Shown: positions 1-10,048, numbered from the stretch's first letter. The stretch: DNA of 64,000 nucleotides from Pontibacter ummariensis (GCF_900188175.1 NZ_FZOQ01000001.1:62001-126000), one strand, 5' to 3'. Program-made: numbers and translations. The notes: generated from the letters alone by a model not told the origin.

Positions 1-1
1 T

Positions 2-1051
2 GCCCTTCGCTTTCAGCAGGAGTACGATTACGTGCTGCACGGGGCAAGAGAGGCCAGCGAGCTGCTGGGGCAGGTAAAGTTCCAATACTACCTGCAGTAC
101 ATCGACCAGGGCCAGCAGGCCCTTAGCCAAAAGAATTATGCGGAGGCCCTGCATCAGTTTGAGGCAGCCCTGGAGTTGGAGCAGCAGTACACGTTTAAGC
201 CCGTGCAGGAACTGCCGGGCTTAGCGAAAAAAGCGGCGAAGCCGGTATTGCTAAGCAAGCTGAGCCAAGGCTATGAACAGGCCATGCAGAACCAGCTCAC
301 AGCGGCTAGGGACATAGCGGCAGAGGCAACTGCCATGCAGGAGCAGTATGCTTTGCTTTCGGACACCGAGGTGCTGGCCAAGGCCAAGTTGCTGCGCGAC
401 CGTATTTTTACACAAGAGTGCATTAATGCCCAGGCAAGCTACGACAAGCACTTCCAAAACGCGAAGAACCTGGTGCGGGAGAAAAAGTACATCGCGGCGG
501 ACCAGGCCTATCAGGCAGCGATCAGCGGTGCAGAAGCGTTACCCTCCTGTAATATTGCCACCTTTACAGCCAGGGATGGTCGTGCAGCCATTGCGGTGGC
601 GGTAAACTACCAGCGTAAGCTAAAAGATGTTAACCGGCTGGTAAGCAGCAATCGTTACACAGAAGCCATTCAGCTGTATGAAGAGGCCGAAGGGCACTAC
701 CTGGCAAACGGCATAAGCAAGTTCGGTCTGGACCATATCGTCCTCTTTAATTACGCCAAAGACAACAGAAAGCAAGCCTTTACAGCCGCTGTGGTGCATT
801 ACTTTGCAGGCAAAAGAGAAGAGGAGGCAGCCGTTCAACTGCTAAGTTCACTGCTGGAGAGAGGTTACGCGAAGGGTAAGACCAAAAAAGTGCAGGAGCA
901 ATTAGGCAGGCAACTGGCCACCAAAGATGCAGCCCTGGCCTTAGAGGAAGACGCAAAGGTGCTGGCCGCACAGCACACCGCCAACAAAAAAGGACTTAAA
1001 AAGCTGCGTAAGGCTTACGAGAAGGAGAGCAGGAGGCTAGCCAGGATGTAG
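2..1051 (+). CDS. Helical-repeat (TPR-like) protein, 5' end cut off by the window
   Basis: The reading frame is already open at base 2 and runs to a TAG at 1049-1051, so the true start lies outside the window; a GTG at 32 is in frame but has open frame before it. The visible 349 residues are strongly helical and rich in Ala, Gln, Lys and Tyr. They show repeated TPR-like units, for example around residues 45-60 (LSQKNYAEALHQFEAALEL) and again near YTEAIQLYEEAE. The C-terminus is very basic (KKLRKAYEKESRRLARM). No enzymatic motif is visible. TPR-type repeats usually bind protein partners. The partner and the role are unknown, and no operon context is available on the left. Confidence 0.7.
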   Translation, partial: ALRFQQEYDYVLHGAREASELLGQVKFQYYLQYIDQGQQALSQKNYAEALHQFEAALELEQQYTFKPVQELPGLAKKAAKPVLLSKLSQGYEQAMQNQLTAARDIAAEATAMQEQYALLSDTEVLAKAKLLRDRIFTQECINAQASYDKHFQNAKNLVREKKYIAADQAYQAAISGAEALPSCNIATFTARDGRAAIAVAVNYQRKLKDVNRLVSSNRYTEAIQLYEEAEGHYLANGISKFGLDHIVLFNYAKDNRKQAFTAAVVHYFAGKREEEAAVQLLSSLLERGYAKGKTKKVQEQLGRQLATKDAALALEEDAKVLAAQHTANKKGLKKLRKAYEKESRRLARM

Positions 1052-1251
1052 CCTGCTTAGGTATAGAAAGGGATTAATTTGTTAGGCTTAGGCAGAAGAA
1101 GCCTGCTTAGAGAAGGAAGAAAGCATGACGTAGCGCTGCAGCAACAGTTTGGGTAAATAAGCTAGGTTTATTTCGCTAAAGTGATATTTGTCATCTTTAT
1201 TTAAGATCGTGCATGCTAGCTTTGTCTTGTCATTGTTAAAGATGCTATCCC

Positions 1252-1533
1252 ATGAAAAACAAAAGCCAAGCTGTGTACGAGGAGTTAGGACACCGGTTAA
1301 ATAACAGCCTGGCTAAAAGGTTTTTCAATAATACGTTCATATACCTCCTGTACAACGATGTGGCAGGATTTATGGACCTGTTGGAGTATAGAACGAGCTT
1401 GTGTAAGGCCAAAGGGAATGAAGATTACCTTATTTTCAAATTCATGCTTCGCCACATGCTTGGCAAGCACGCTGCAGAACTAAAACATGTGTATCCAACC
1501 CCTGAGCTTGATCGTTACGGACGAGGAGCTTAG
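1252..1533 (+). CDS. Uncharacterised small protein (93 aa)
   Basis: A 93-residue ORF starting at an ATG, isolated from its neighbours by 200 bp upstream and a strong palindromic terminator about 70 bp downstream. The product is soluble-looking, mixed charge, with an aromatic-rich centre (RFFNNTFIYLLYNDVAGFMDLLEY) that could form amphipathic helices. I recognise no family. Having its own terminator and codon use like its neighbours supports a real gene. Function is unknown. Confidence 0.55.
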   Translation: MKNKSQAVYEELGHRLNNSLAKRFFNNTFIYLLYNDVAGFMDLLEYRTSLCKAKGNEDYLIFKFMLRHMLGKHAAELKHVYPTPELDRYGRGA

Positions 1534-1601
1534 GTTTTATATATACATAGATCCAAGCGTCAATGCTTTCCGCTAAACTTAGAAAACAAACTTATCCTAT
1601 A

Positions 1602-1635
1602 GCAAAAGGCACCTGTACAGGTGCCTTTTGCCGTT
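1602..1635. terminator. Palindromic bidirectional terminator
   Basis: Bases 1602-1631 form a perfect 30-bp palindrome (GCAAAAGGCACCTG and its complement around a TA centre), followed by a T-rich stretch. It sits between two convergent genes (ending at 1533 on plus and 1650 on minus), so it can stop transcription from both sides. Confidence 0.8.
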
Positions 1636-1649
1636 TTAGTGGGGTAAGA

Positions 1650-2585
1650 TTAAAGTCCGGCAAATGCCTGGTGCAATACGCCCTCTTTCAGGGCATAGGC
1701 CGATACCCGGATCTCCTGTAAGCGGTACTCCTGTAGCACGAAGTCCACGGCAATGCTGGCCAGCACGATCATATCTACGCGCATTTCCAGCATACCCGGT
1801 ATCGCCAGGCGCTCTTCGTGGTTTTTGCGCAGTAGTTCGTGGTGTACCTGGTAAAAGTCCTCTACCGCCAGGGCAGAGGCAATAGGGTCACTTACCGTAC
1901 GTGAGGTATCGCCCCGGCGCAGGGCATCAATATCGCAAAGCGTGTCGAAGGTGCCGGAAGAGCCGACCAGGTTGGTCGGTTGGTAGTTGACTACGGCTTC
2001 TGAGAGGGGCTGTAACTTTTCGCGTAGGTAGTTCTTTTCTGCCTCCACGTTTTCCGGGGCGATGGGGTCTTGCTGAAAGAACTTGTCCATCAGGCGCTGG
2101 GCCCCTAACTCAAAGCTGCGTTTCCAGAAGATCTCCTGCTCATTGCAAAGAATGAACTCCACACTGCCCCCGCCAATGTCCATGATGAGTGAAGTAGACT
2201 GGTCCAGTACCCCGGCCGCACGCACGCCATAGTAAATATACTCCGCTTCCCTGTCGCCGGAGATCACCTCTACCAGGATGTCTGTTTGCTTAAAGATGTC
2301 TTTCACGAACTCATCCCCATTGCTGGCATTGCGTACCATGCTCGTAGCCATGGCCCGTACAGTCTCTACATCGTAGGCATCTATGGTTTTCCGGAACTCC
2401 CGCAAGGTCCCGATCGCACGTTCATACGCCTCTGGTGCAATGGCTCCATTACTGATACCGCCCTGCCCCAGGCGCACCGGCACTGTGGTTTTGTAAAGCT
2501 GCTGTAACTGGCCCTGTTCGTTCACCTCTGAGATCAGCAAGTGAAAGGTATTGGTGCCCATATCGATGAGTGCGAGGCGGTTCAT
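1650..2585 (-). CDS. Ppx/GppA-family phosphatase (exopolyphosphatase / pppGpp phosphohydrolase)
   Basis: A 311-residue protein of the sugar kinase/Hsp70/actin superfamily. The N-terminal phosphate-1 motif is MGTNTFHLLI (about residues 9-18), and the second phosphate motif is MDIGGGSVEFI (about 139-149). A GSSGTFDTL motif follows near 208. These are the signatures of Ppx/GppA proteins, which remove terminal phosphates from polyphosphate or convert pppGpp to ppGpp. The length matches the short form of the family, without the C-terminal HD domain of long Ppx. Which substrate is used cannot be told from sequence. It is transcribed alone; the broken DUF2971 gene lies just upstream on the same strand. 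Confidence 0.88.
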   Translation of the reverse strand: MNRLALIDMGTNTFHLLISEVNEQGQLQQLYKTTVPVRLGQGGISNGAIAPEAYERAIGTLREFRKTIDAYDVETVRAMATSMVRNASNGDEFVKDIFKQTDILVEVISGDREAEYIYYGVRAAGVLDQSTSLIMDIGGGSVEFILCNEQEIFWKRSFELGAQRLMDKFFQQDPIAPENVEAEKNYLREKLQPLSEAVVNYQPTNLVGSSGTFDTLCDIDALRRGDTSRTVSDPIASALAVEDFYQVHHELLRKNHEERLAIPGMLEMRVDMIVLASIAVDFVLQEYRLQEIRVSAYALKEGVLHQAFAGL

Positions 2586-2628
2586 TTGATTGTTAATTGT
2601 TAGTTGGTGGTTGTTATGAGAACTCTAT

Positions 2629-3429
2629 TTATTGTACCTGGACAAGGTTTAACCCAAAACTATCTTCCATTTTGTTAGCTTTAAAGACTTGAGTAGATGG
2701 TAATAATGATTCGGCCACAAGCTTAATAATATCTGCTATTTGGCTTGAAGTAGTACAACATCCAATAATTACTTGTGTAATTGTTTCAGGTTTAAGCTTA
2801 ATAACTCTGTTTTCAATATGATTTTTGCTTATTCTCCATTCCTTCTCATAATTCCATAAATCTGACTTATGGAAAAATTTTTTATGAAACTGCTCTGTTG
2901 TTCCATCAAGCCCAGAAATTACAGGATACTCTGAGTGATATTTAATTGGTTCTAAGTAATCAAAATCATATTCATTCTGCAGTGAATAGACATCAAAACC
3001 AACAACAAAGCCTGTATGGTTAAAAGCATAATGCGATCACATCAAAATATTATCTGGAACCGCAGACAATGAAAGCAATCCAATAATAGAATCCCATTTC
3101 TCCAGTTGTTCAGGCCTTTCTTTAGCTAATTTGTCTGGATGCCAGAGCTTTTTCTCATCCGTAACCTTTTTTGCTAGTTTTCTTAAAAACATCCTGTTTT
3201 TACCCTTATTTAGGGGTTTAATGAGCTCAAGGTTCTTTTCTAAGCACTGTTGGTAAGTTAATAGGTCCCATCTTACTGGAATATTACCGTCAAAAGGATC
3301 ATTGAAATCCGAAGGCTTAGGGAAATAGATTTCCTGATTAGAAATTAGTCTTCGGTGGTTCTCATTTGACCAATCTCTATATTTAAATAGAGTTTTAGGA
3401 ACAGGAGTATCCGTAATTCTTCTAACCAT
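2629..3429 (-). pseudogene. DUF2971-family gene interrupted by an in-frame TGA
   Basis: From the ATG at 3427-3429 the frame reads 130 residues with the DUF2971 opening (LFKYRDW, then IYFPKPSDFNDPFDG) and reaches DNILM, where TGA at 3037-3039 stops it. The next codons in the same frame are SHYAFNHTGFVVGFDV, and the frame then stays open to a TAA at 2629-2631, 266 codons in all. DUF2971 proteins normally carry NILMWSHYA here, so the TGA replaces a conserved TGG tryptophan. There is no frameshift or other stop. The gene is visibly more AT-rich than its neighbours, which suggests horizontal transfer. DUF2971 proteins are of unknown function and common in accessory DNA. Recent pseudogene is the simplest reading. 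Confidence 0.85.
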
Positions 3430-3499
3430 ACTAATCTATCTTATGAGATACGATTTTAAATTTCCCCCTACATATCTATGTTAGATTATTCTTTAGACC

Positions 3500-4393
3500 C
3501 TACCTCCCCACAGAGCTAAACCTAAAGAAAGTACCCAAGGGAAGCCGACGATTGCCGCTGTCGTGCAGGTACAGCTCACCCAGTTCCTCGTTTTGCACCT
3601 GTGCTCCGAAGGTATCACGCATCAGGTTATCCAGGATCATGGCCGAGAAGCCGATGGAGTAAAGGTTTATCAGCAGGAAATAATCCGTGCCGTCCAGCAT
3701 CTCACGGCAGAGCTTGATCATCTCGTTCAGCTCGTTCTCCAGTTGCCACTTTTCACCATTCGGGCCACGGCCGTAAGAAGGAGGGTCCAGGATAATGCCG
3801 TTGTAGGTATTGCCGCGTTTCACCTCACGACGGGCGTACTTCATGGCATCTTCCACGATCCAGCGCACATTGTCCAGGTTGCTGGCCTCCATGTTGTCGC
3901 GGGCCCAGTAGTTTACCTGCTTCACCGAGTCCAGGTGCGTGATGTCGGCGCCGGCAGCTTTGGCAGCCAGGGAGGCGGCCCCGGTATAGGCAAACATGTT
4001 CAGCACTTTCGGCTGTGGCGTCTTCAGTTTTTTAGTCGTGTCGTAGATGTACTGCCAGTTGCTGTCCTGCTCCGGGAACAGGCCCACGTGCTTAAAAGAC
4101 GACAAACCCAGGCGGAAGCGCAGTTTCAAGTCGTTGTACTGGTAATTGATGTACCACTGCTCGGGCATTCCTTTCTTCAGTTTCCACTGGCCTTTCTCAG
4201 CATTGCCCTTGTCGCGTGCGAAAGTAGCCTGCGCCAGGCGCTGCCATTCCTGCTCCGGAAGGTGTTTATCCCAGATAGCCTGTGGTTCCGGGCGGGCAAG
4301 GTAGTAGTCGCCAAAGCGCTCCAGTTTTTCAAAGTTTCCGGAATCTACCAGCTCATAATCAGCCCAGTTTCCTGTTGTTAGAAAAGAATACAT
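3500..4393 (-). CDS. Class I SAM-dependent methyltransferase (RlmI/RlmK-like)
   Basis: A 297-residue Rossmann-fold methyltransferase. Motif I is NMFAYTGAASLAAKAAGA (about residues 132-149), the acidic motif II is HLDSVKQ, and the catalytic-type motif IV is ILDPPSYGRG (about 199-208). This arrangement matches the family of SAM-dependent enzymes around 23S rRNA cytosine methyltransferases RlmI/RlmK, but the protein lacks an N-terminal PUA domain and belongs to the shorter branch. The target, probably rRNA, is inferred. It is divergent from dapF, with a 105-bp shared promoter region. Confidence 0.8.
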   Translation of the reverse strand: MYSFLTTGNWADYELVDSGNFEKLERFGDYYLARPEPQAIWDKHLPEQEWQRLAQATFARDKGNAEKGQWKLKKGMPEQWYINYQYNDLKLRFRLGLSSFKHVGLFPEQDSNWQYIYDTTKKLKTPQPKVLNMFAYTGAASLAAKAAGADITHLDSVKQVNYWARDNMEASNLDNVRWIVEDAMKYARREVKRGNTYNGIILDPPSYGRGPNGEKWQLENELNEMIKLCREMLDGTDYFLLINLYSIGFSAMILDNLMRDTFGAQVQNEELGELYLHDSGNRRLPLGTFFRFSSVGR

Positions 4394-4431
4394 ATCTTTG
4401 TCGTTTATTTCTGGCTGTGTGCCATTTGAGG

Positions 4432-4462
4432 CAAAAGTACTTATATCTGCCGAGCCTTAAAA
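4432..4462 (-). promoter_or_regulatory. Probable promoter of the methyltransferase gene
   Basis: On the minus strand, TACTTTTG at 4432-4439 fits the Bacteroidota -7 consensus TAnnTTTG. Nineteen bases upstream is TTTT (4459-4462), a partial match to the -33 TTTG. The start codon follows 38 bases downstream. Confidence 0.4.
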
Positions 4463-4498
4463 ATCGCACGCAACCGCTGTTTTATTTGTTTCAAATAC

Positions 4499-5281
4499 AT
4501 GGCAATTAGCTTTTACAAATACCAGGGCACGGGCAATGACTTCGTGATGGTGGATAATCGCAAACACAATTTTCCCGCAGAAGACGAGGCTTTGGTGAAG
4601 TCGCTCTGCGACCGCCGGACAGGGGTGGGGGCAGATGGCCTGATCCTGTTACAGGACCACCCGGACTATGACTTCGAGATGGTGTACTACAATGCCGATG
4701 GCAGGGTAGGGTCTATGTGCGGGAACGGAGGACGCTGTGCTGTACGCTTTGCAAGGCAGCTGGGCGTGATAGAGGACGTGGCCTGCTTTCTGGCCGCCGA
4801 CGGCGAGCACCAGGCCAGCGTAGAGCGCGACCTGATTCAGCTGAAGATGAACGACGTGAAAGAGGTAGAGCAAGTGGGGGAGGACTATTACCTGAATACC
4901 GGCTCACCGCATTATGTGCGCTTTGTAGAGGATGTACAGGCTTTGGACGTGTATGAAGAGGGCCGTGCTGTCCGTTACAACGACCGCTTTAAAGCGGTGG
5001 GCACCAACGTGAATTTTGTGCAGCGTCTTTCAGAGAATGAGATCTACGTGCGCACTTATGAGCGCGGCGTAGAGGATGAGACCTTGTCGTGCGGAACAGG
5101 TGTAACAGCCTGTGCCCTGGTGGCAAGTTTAAAAGGGTTTAACAGCCCTGTTAAAGTTAAGACCTTAGGTGGCGAGCTGGAAGTATCTTTTGAACGGACC
5201 GAAGAGGGTGGGTTCAAGCATATCTACCTCATCGGCCCCGCCAAACTGGTGTTTACCGGTTCCATTCCCTTACAGTCTTAA
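4499..5281 (+). CDS. dapF: Diaminopimelate epimerase
   Basis: Interconverts LL- and meso-diaminopimelate, the last step before meso-DAP is used for lysine synthesis and peptidoglycan cross-links; cytoplasmic. The 260-residue protein has the family start KYQGTGNDF and both active-site cysteines in their motifs: Cys74 in MCGNGGRC and Cys198 in LSCGTGVTAC. The length is normal. It is followed after 23 bp by an acetyltransferase gene on the same strand, so the three genes 4499-6263 probably share a transcript. The link between dapF and the acetyltransferases is only positional. Confidence 0.96.
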   Translation: MAISFYKYQGTGNDFVMVDNRKHNFPAEDEALVKSLCDRRTGVGADGLILLQDHPDYDFEMVYYNADGRVGSMCGNGGRCAVRFARQLGVIEDVACFLAADGEHQASVERDLIQLKMNDVKEVEQVGEDYYLNTGSPHYVRFVEDVQALDVYEEGRAVRYNDRFKAVGTNVNFVQRLSENEIYVRTYERGVEDETLSCGTGVTACALVASLKGFNSPVKVKTLGGELEVSFERTEEGGFKHIYLIGPAKLVFTGSIPLQS

Positions 5282-5304
5282 TCAGCCCTAAAAGCCAGGC
5301 CCGC

Positions 5305-5820
5305 ATGTTTTTAAGCTCCGAGCACATCTATTTAAGAGCCCTGGAACCGGGCGACCTGGACTTCCTGTACTCTCTGGAGAACGACGCCACCGTCTGGCAT
5401 GTGGGCAACACCCTGACACCCTACTCCCGTTTCGTGCTGGAGGCTTACCTGCAAAACGCAGCACTGGATATTTACACGGTAAAGCAGTTGCGGTTAGTTA
5501 TCTGCAACCAGCACGATATGGCTGTGGGGGCTATCGACTTATTTGACTTTGACCCTATGCACCACCGGGCAGGCGTTGGCATTGTGATCGCGGCAGACAA
5601 CCGGAACAAGGGCTATGCCTCCGAAGCGCTCGACCTGTTGCTGCACTACTGCCGCAACACGCTGCAACTGCACCAGGTCTACTGCACCATCACCGCCACG
5701 AACCAGGCCAGTATTAACCTTTTCCTGAAGGCAGGTTTTGAGCAGGTCGGCCTACGGAAGGATTGGCTGCGGAGACCCGACGGCTGGGCTGACGTGGTGG
5801 AAATGCAGCGCATATTTTAA
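5305..5820 (+). CDS. GNAT-family N-acetyltransferase (RimJ/SpeG-like)
   Basis: A 171-residue GNAT protein. It opens with the LRALEPGDLDFLYSLEND pattern seen in RimJ/RimL and SpeG relatives, has the acetyl-CoA loop around VIAADNRNKGYASEAL (about residues 93-108, R/Q-x-x-G-x-G/A type), and ends with the typical ASINLFLKAGFEQVG. The acceptor could be a protein N-terminus, a polyamine or another amine; sequence does not decide. It lies 23 bp after dapF and 20 bp before a second GNAT gene. Confidence 0.85.
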   Translation: MFLSSEHIYLRALEPGDLDFLYSLENDATVWHVGNTLTPYSRFVLEAYLQNAALDIYTVKQLRLVICNQHDMAVGAIDLFDFDPMHHRAGVGIVIAADNRNKGYASEALDLLLHYCRNTLQLHQVYCTITATNQASINLFLKAGFEQVGLRKDWLRRPDGWADVVEMQRIF

Positions 5821-5840
5821 GACTGATTAACAGGTACCGC

Positions 5841-6263
5841 ATGATCTTTCGAAAAGCTACAGTAGCAGACATGGAAGGGATATTCCGGGTACGGTTTTCC
5901 GTGCTGGAGAACAGGCTGGCAGACCCAAGCGCAGTTACCCCTGCCATGTGCGAGGAAATGCTGCTGGAGAAAGGCGGCGGCTGGGTATGCGAGGCAGAAG
6001 GCCAGGTGGTGGGCTTTGCTATGGTGGACCTTACGAACTCTTGTGTCTGGGCTCTTTTTGTAGATCCACTCTATGAGAAGAAAGGCATCGGCAAAAAGCT
6101 GCACGACCTGATGGTAGACTGGAGCTTTGCCCAGGGACAGTCTAAGTTATGGCTTACCACAGACCCCGGTACCCGTGCCGAGACCTTTTACCGGAAAGCC
6201 GGCTGGGTGGAGACAGGCAAGGCGAAAAACGGAGAGCTGCGGTTTGAGCTGGACCGGAGCTAG
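5841..6263 (+). CDS. GNAT-family N-acetyltransferase
   Basis: A 140-residue single-domain GNAT protein. Visible features are an N-terminal IFRKATVADMEGIFRVR strand-helix, a central strand VWALFVDPLYEKKGIGKKL (about residues 69-87) holding the acetyl-CoA pyrophosphate loop K-K-G-I-G, and a C-terminal YRKAGWVETG. It is the third gene of the dapF cluster. It differs clearly from the preceding GNAT and is not a recent duplicate. The substrate is unknown. Confidence 0.85.
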   Translation: MIFRKATVADMEGIFRVRFSVLENRLADPSAVTPAMCEEMLLEKGGGWVCEAEGQVVGFAMVDLTNSCVWALFVDPLYEKKGIGKKLHDLMVDWSFAQGQSKLWLTTDPGTRAETFYRKAGWVETGKAKNGELRFELDRS

Positions 6264-6562
6264 CGACCTGATGCTGCCATAGCAGCCACAGGAGCTCACT
6301 TCCCCGGAGATATCGGTCCGCTAAAAGCCGGTTAAAGAATCGAACTTCTGCCACTATGCCACATGTTACTTATTATGGCATAGCCAACTATGCCTGAAGC
6401 AGATAGAGGTACGCGCCTTGCTGCCTCAACTGTTAATATGGCAGATAACCTATATGACTGTTATTCTGGTATTGTTTTAGTACAGAGGAATAGATATATC
6501 GGAAAAACAGCTATTTTTGACGATATTGTGAACAGAAGAATTCATTTAAGAGCAACATACAG
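6264..6562 (+). other. Gene-free stretch before secA
   Basis: About 300 bases with no convincing gene. A 66-codon ORF (6390-6590) overlaps the secA start and its product resembles nothing known. The second half is more AT-rich and probably contains the secA promoter, but I could not place a clear -33/-7 pair. Confidence 0.4.
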
Positions 6563-9500
6563 ATGTTTGATTTTTTCGGTAAAGCCGTAGCCAAGATATT
6601 CGGTACAAAATCCGACAGAGATATAAAGGAGGTACTTCCTTACGTATCTAGAGTAAACGAAGAATATGTAAAGCTTAACGGCCTGTCTGATGATGAACTT
6701 CGCCAGAAAACGGTGGAGATCAAGAGCATCATCGATGAGCGGCTTAAGCCTATAGACGATAAAATTGCAGCGCTGCACAAGCGCATTGCCGACGAACCGG
6801 AGCTGAACATTGTTCAGAAAGAGAATATCTTCACGGAGATAGATGAACTGGAGAAGGAGCGCAATAAAGAACTGGAGGTAGTGCTGATGGAAGTGCTGCC
6901 TGTTGGTTTTGCCATTGTAAAGGAAACTGCCCGCCGTTGGAAAGAAAACGGACAGATGGTAGTAACCGCCACCGACATGGACCGCGAACTGGCGGCCCGC
7001 AAGCCAAACGTGGTGATCGAAGGCGACAAAGCCATCTGGCAGAACAGGTGGGTGGCTGCCGGCAACGAAGTTACCTGGGATATGCTGCACTACGATGTAC
7101 AGCTGATCGGTGGTATTGTACTGCATCAGGGCAAGATCTCGGAGATGGCCACTGGTGAGGGTAAGACCCTGGTTGCAACGCTGCCAGCCTTCCTGAACGC
7201 CTTATCGAAGCGCGGGGTGCACGTGGTAACGGTAAACGACTACCTGGCCAAGCGTGACTCGGAGTGGATGGCGCCTTTGTTTGAGTTCCATGGCCTGACC
7301 ATCGACTGCATTGACAAGCACCAGCCAAACTCAGAGTCCCGCCGCAATGCCTACCGTGCGGATATCACGTATGGTACGAACAACGAGTTCGGCTTCGACT
7401 ATCTGCGCGACAACATGGCCCGTGAGCCAAAAGACCTCGTACAGCGCAAGCACCACTATGCCATGATTGACGAGGTGGACTCGGTGCTGATCGACGACGC
7501 CCGTACACCACTGATCATCTCTGGTCCGGTGCCACGTGGCGACGAGCACGAGTTCTACCAGCTGAAGCCACGCATTGCCATGCTGGTGGAGGCGCAGCGC
7601 AAACTGGTGAATAATTTCCTGACAGAGGCCAAGCGCCTGATCAAAGAAGGCAATACCCAGGAAGGCGGTCTTTCTTTGTTCCGTGCTTACCGTGGTCTGC
7701 CGAAGAGCAAGCCGTTGATCAAGTACCTGAGTGAAACAGGTAACCGTGCCATTCTGCAGAAGGTAGAGAACTTTTACCTGCAGGATAACTCTCGTCAGAT
7801 GCCGGAGGCCGATGAGCCGCTGTACTTTACCATTGACGAGAAGCACAACCAGATCGAGCTCACAGAGAAAGGTATTGACCTGATCACCGGCCAGGGAGAA
7901 GACCCGAACCTGTTTATCCTGCCGGATATCGGCACAGAGATCGCCAACATCGAGAACAACAAGGAGCTTTCGGAGGAAGAGCAGCTGCATGCCAAAGAAA
8001 AGCTGATCGCTGACTTCCAGGAGAAAACCAAGCGTGTACACACAATCAACCAGTTGCTGAAAGCCTATACCCTGTTCGAGAAAGACACGGAGTATATCGT
8101 GACAGCAGACCACAAGGTGAAGATCGTAGACGAGCAGACGGGTCGTGTAATGGAGGGCCGTCGTTACTCAGACGGTTTGCACCAGGCAATTGAGGCAAAA
8201 GAGAACGTGAAGGTAGAGGATGCTACCCAGACTTATGCCACCGTTACGCTGCAGAACTACTTCCGTATGTACCACAAACTGGCTGGTATGACGGGTACTG
8301 CCGAAACAGAGGCAGGCGAGTTCTGGGACATCTACAAGCTGGATGTGGTGGTGATTCCGACCAACCGCCCGATCCAACGAAAAGACGAGCACGACAAAGT
8401 ATACAAGACAACACGCGAGAAGTACAATGCCGTTGCCGACGAGATCGTGGAGCTGACGCAGAAAGGCCGTCCGGTGCTGGTAGGTACTACTTCGGTAGAG
8501 ATCTCCGAGCTCCTGAGCCGTATGCTGAAGCTGCGCAACATCAAGCACCAGGTGCTGAACGCGAAGCTACACCAGAAAGAGGCCGAGATTGTGGCTGAAG
8601 CCGGTAAGCCGGGTACCGTGACCATCGCGACCAACATGGCCGGTCGTGGTACCGACATTAAGCTGACACCAGAGTCGAAAGCAGCGGGCGGTCTGGCCAT
8701 TATCGGTACCGAGCGCCACGAGTCACGTCGTGTGGACCGTCAGCTGCGTGGTCGTTCCGGCCGTCAGGGTGACCCGGGTTCTTCGCAGTTCTTTGTGTCC
8801 TTGGAAGATAACCTGATGCGCTTGTTCGGCTCTGACCGTATTGCTCGCCTGATGGACCGCATGGGTCTGGAAGAAGGCGAGGTGATCCAGCACTCCATGA
8901 TCACGAACTCTATCGAGCGTGCGCAGAAGAAAGTAGAGGAAAACAACTTTGGTATGCGTAAGCGCCTGCTGGAGTACGACGACGTGATGAACGCACAGCG
9001 TGAGGTGGTGTATAAGCGCCGCCGCAACGCCCTGTACGGTGAGCGTCTGGAGCTGGATATCTGGAACATGATCTACGATATCAGCGAAGACGTGGTGGTG
9101 AGCTACAAGAACATCAACGACTACAATAACTTTGAGCTGCATATCATTCGGGTGTTCGGTATCAATACCAGTATCACAGAAGATGAATTTAAGTCTACTC
9201 CGGCAAACCAGCTGGCAGAGCGCCTGTACAACGAGGCCCTGCAGCACTACCTGGAGAAGAACAAAAAGATAGGCGAGCAGGCCTTCCCGATCATCAGCAA
9301 CATTCACGAGAACCGTGGGCCAATGATCGAGAACGTAGCCGTGCCGTTTACCGATGGCAAACGCCAGTTGGCCGCGGTGGCTAACTTAACGAAGGCCTAC
9401 GAAACGAAAGGCCTGGAGCTGATCCGTGCCATGGAGAAGATCGTTACCCTGGGTACGATCGACCAGGCCTGGACAGAGCACCTGCGCCAGATGGACGACC

Positions 9501-9934
9501 TGAAGCAGAGCGTGCAGAATGCGGTGTACGAGCAGAAAGACCCGCTGTTGATCTACAAGTTCGAGTCCTTTGAGCTGTTCAAACGCATGATCGGCAAGGT
9601 GAACGAGCAGACCATCCAGTTCCTGTTCCATGCCTATATTCCGGTACAATCGCCGGAGCAGGTGCGTGAGCCACGGCCACAGCCGGCTCCCAAGCCCCCG
9701 GTGCTGAAGGAGCAAAAGCAGGAGGTGCACTCTTCGCTGGAGGATGAGAACGGGCATACAACTGCCCCTTCGCCGGAGCCTGAGAAGATCATGCCGGCCC
9801 ACTCGCAGAAAGTGGCAGGACGAAACGACCGCGTAAGCGTACAATACAACGACGGCCGCGTGCTGAAGGACGTGAAGTACAAGAACGTGGAAGAAGACCT
9901 GGTCAACAACCGCTGTGTACTGATTGAGGACTAA
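6563..9934 (+). CDS. secA: Preprotein translocase ATPase SecA
   Basis: Motor of the general secretion pathway: binds preproteins and drives them through SecYEG by ATP hydrolysis. The 1123-residue product has Walker [12 protein letters not shown] (about residues 194-204), the DEAD-type box [17 protein letters not shown] (about 298-314), and motif [10 protein letters not shown] with the arginine-rich [12 protein letters not shown] in the second nucleotide-binding fold. It is longer than the E. coli enzyme (901 residues), mainly through insertions between the first ATPase fold and the preprotein-binding region, as is usual for Bacteroidota. The C-terminus lacks the cysteine-rich zinc motif that binds SecB. 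It is monocistronic, with a hairpin terminator just after it. Confidence 0.98.
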   Translation: MFDFFGKAVAKIFGTKSDRDIKEVLPYVSRVNEEYVKLNGLSDDELRQKTVEIKSIIDERLKPIDDKIAALHKRIADEPELNIVQKENIFTEIDELEKERNKELEVVLMEVLPVGFAIVKETARRWKENGQMVVTATDMDRELAARKPNVVIEGDKAIWQNRWVAAGNEVTWDMLHYDVQLIGGIVLHQGKISEMATGEGKTLVATLPAFLNALSKRGVHVVTVNDYLAKRDSEWMAPLFEFHGLTIDCIDKHQPNSESRRNAYRADITYGTNNEFGFDYLRDNMAREPKDLVQRKHHYAMIDEVDSVLIDDARTPLIISGPVPRGDEHEFYQLKPRIAMLVEAQRKLVNNFLTEAKRLIKEGNTQEGGLSLFRAYRGLPKSKPLIKYLSETGNRAILQKVENFYLQDNSRQMPEADEPLYFTIDEKHNQIELTEKGIDLITGQGEDPNLFILPDIGTEIANIENNKELSEEEQLHAKEKLIADFQEKTKRVHTINQLLKAYTLFEKDTEYIVTADHKVKIVDEQTGRVMEGRRYSDGLHQAIEAKENVKVEDATQTYATVTLQNYFRMYHKLAGMTGTAETEAGEFWDIYKLDVVVIPTNRPIQRKDEHDKVYKTTREKYNAVADEIVELTQKGRPVLVGTTSVEISELLSRMLKLRNIKHQVLNAKLHQKEAEIVAEAGKPGTVTIATNMAGRGTDIKLTPESKAAGGLAIIGTERHESRRVDRQLRGRSGRQGDPGSSQFFVSLEDNLMRLFGSDRIARLMDRMGLEEGEVIQHSMITNSIERAQKKVEENNFGMRKRLLEYDDVMNAQREVVYKRRRNALYGERLELDIWNMIYDISEDVVVSYKNINDYNNFELHIIRVFGINTSITEDEFKSTPANQLAERLYNEALQHYLEKNKKIGEQAFPIISNIHENRGPMIENVAVPFTDGKRQLAAVANLTKAYETKGLELIRAMEKIVTLGTIDQAWTEHLRQMDDLKQSVQNAVYEQKDPLLIYKFESFELFKRMIGKVNEQTIQFLFHAYIPVQSPEQVREPRPQPAPKPPVLKEQKQEVHSSLEDENGHTTAPSPEPEKIMPAHSQKVAGRNDRVSVQYNDGRVLKDVKYKNVEEDLVNNRCVLIED

Positions 9935-9940
9935 AAGAAC

Positions 9941-9972
9941 AGCAGCCACTAAAATATTTAGTGGCTGCTTTA
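9941..9972 (+). terminator. secA terminator
   Basis: A 13-bp perfect stem (AGCAGCCACTAAA paired with its complement, 9941-9953 and 9957-9969) begins 6 bases after the secA stop codon and is followed by a short T-containing tail. Confidence 0.75.
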
Positions 9973-10048
9973 TGTTTATCTGATAGATAAAGGATATAGG
10001 AGCAAAGAAACCTTTCCCTCTTATGTCCTTTCGCTTTTATCTATTTTT

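Noticed and set aside
3037-3039. Selenocysteine or other programmed UGA reading in the DUF2971 gene
   Set aside because: The conserved residue is tryptophan, not cysteine, and no SECIS-like hairpin was recognised just downstream; a plain nonsense mutation is simpler.
3563-4381. 272-codon open frame on plus strand
   Set aside because: It is antisense to the methyltransferase gene, whose protein has clear motifs; the plus-strand product has no recognisable features.
6390-6590. 66-codon open frame before secA
   Set aside because: It overlaps the secA start in another frame and its product has no recognisable features or ribosome site.
7331-8113. 260-codon open frame on minus strand
   Set aside because: It is the complement of secA, which is certain; the frame is kept open by codon bias of secA.
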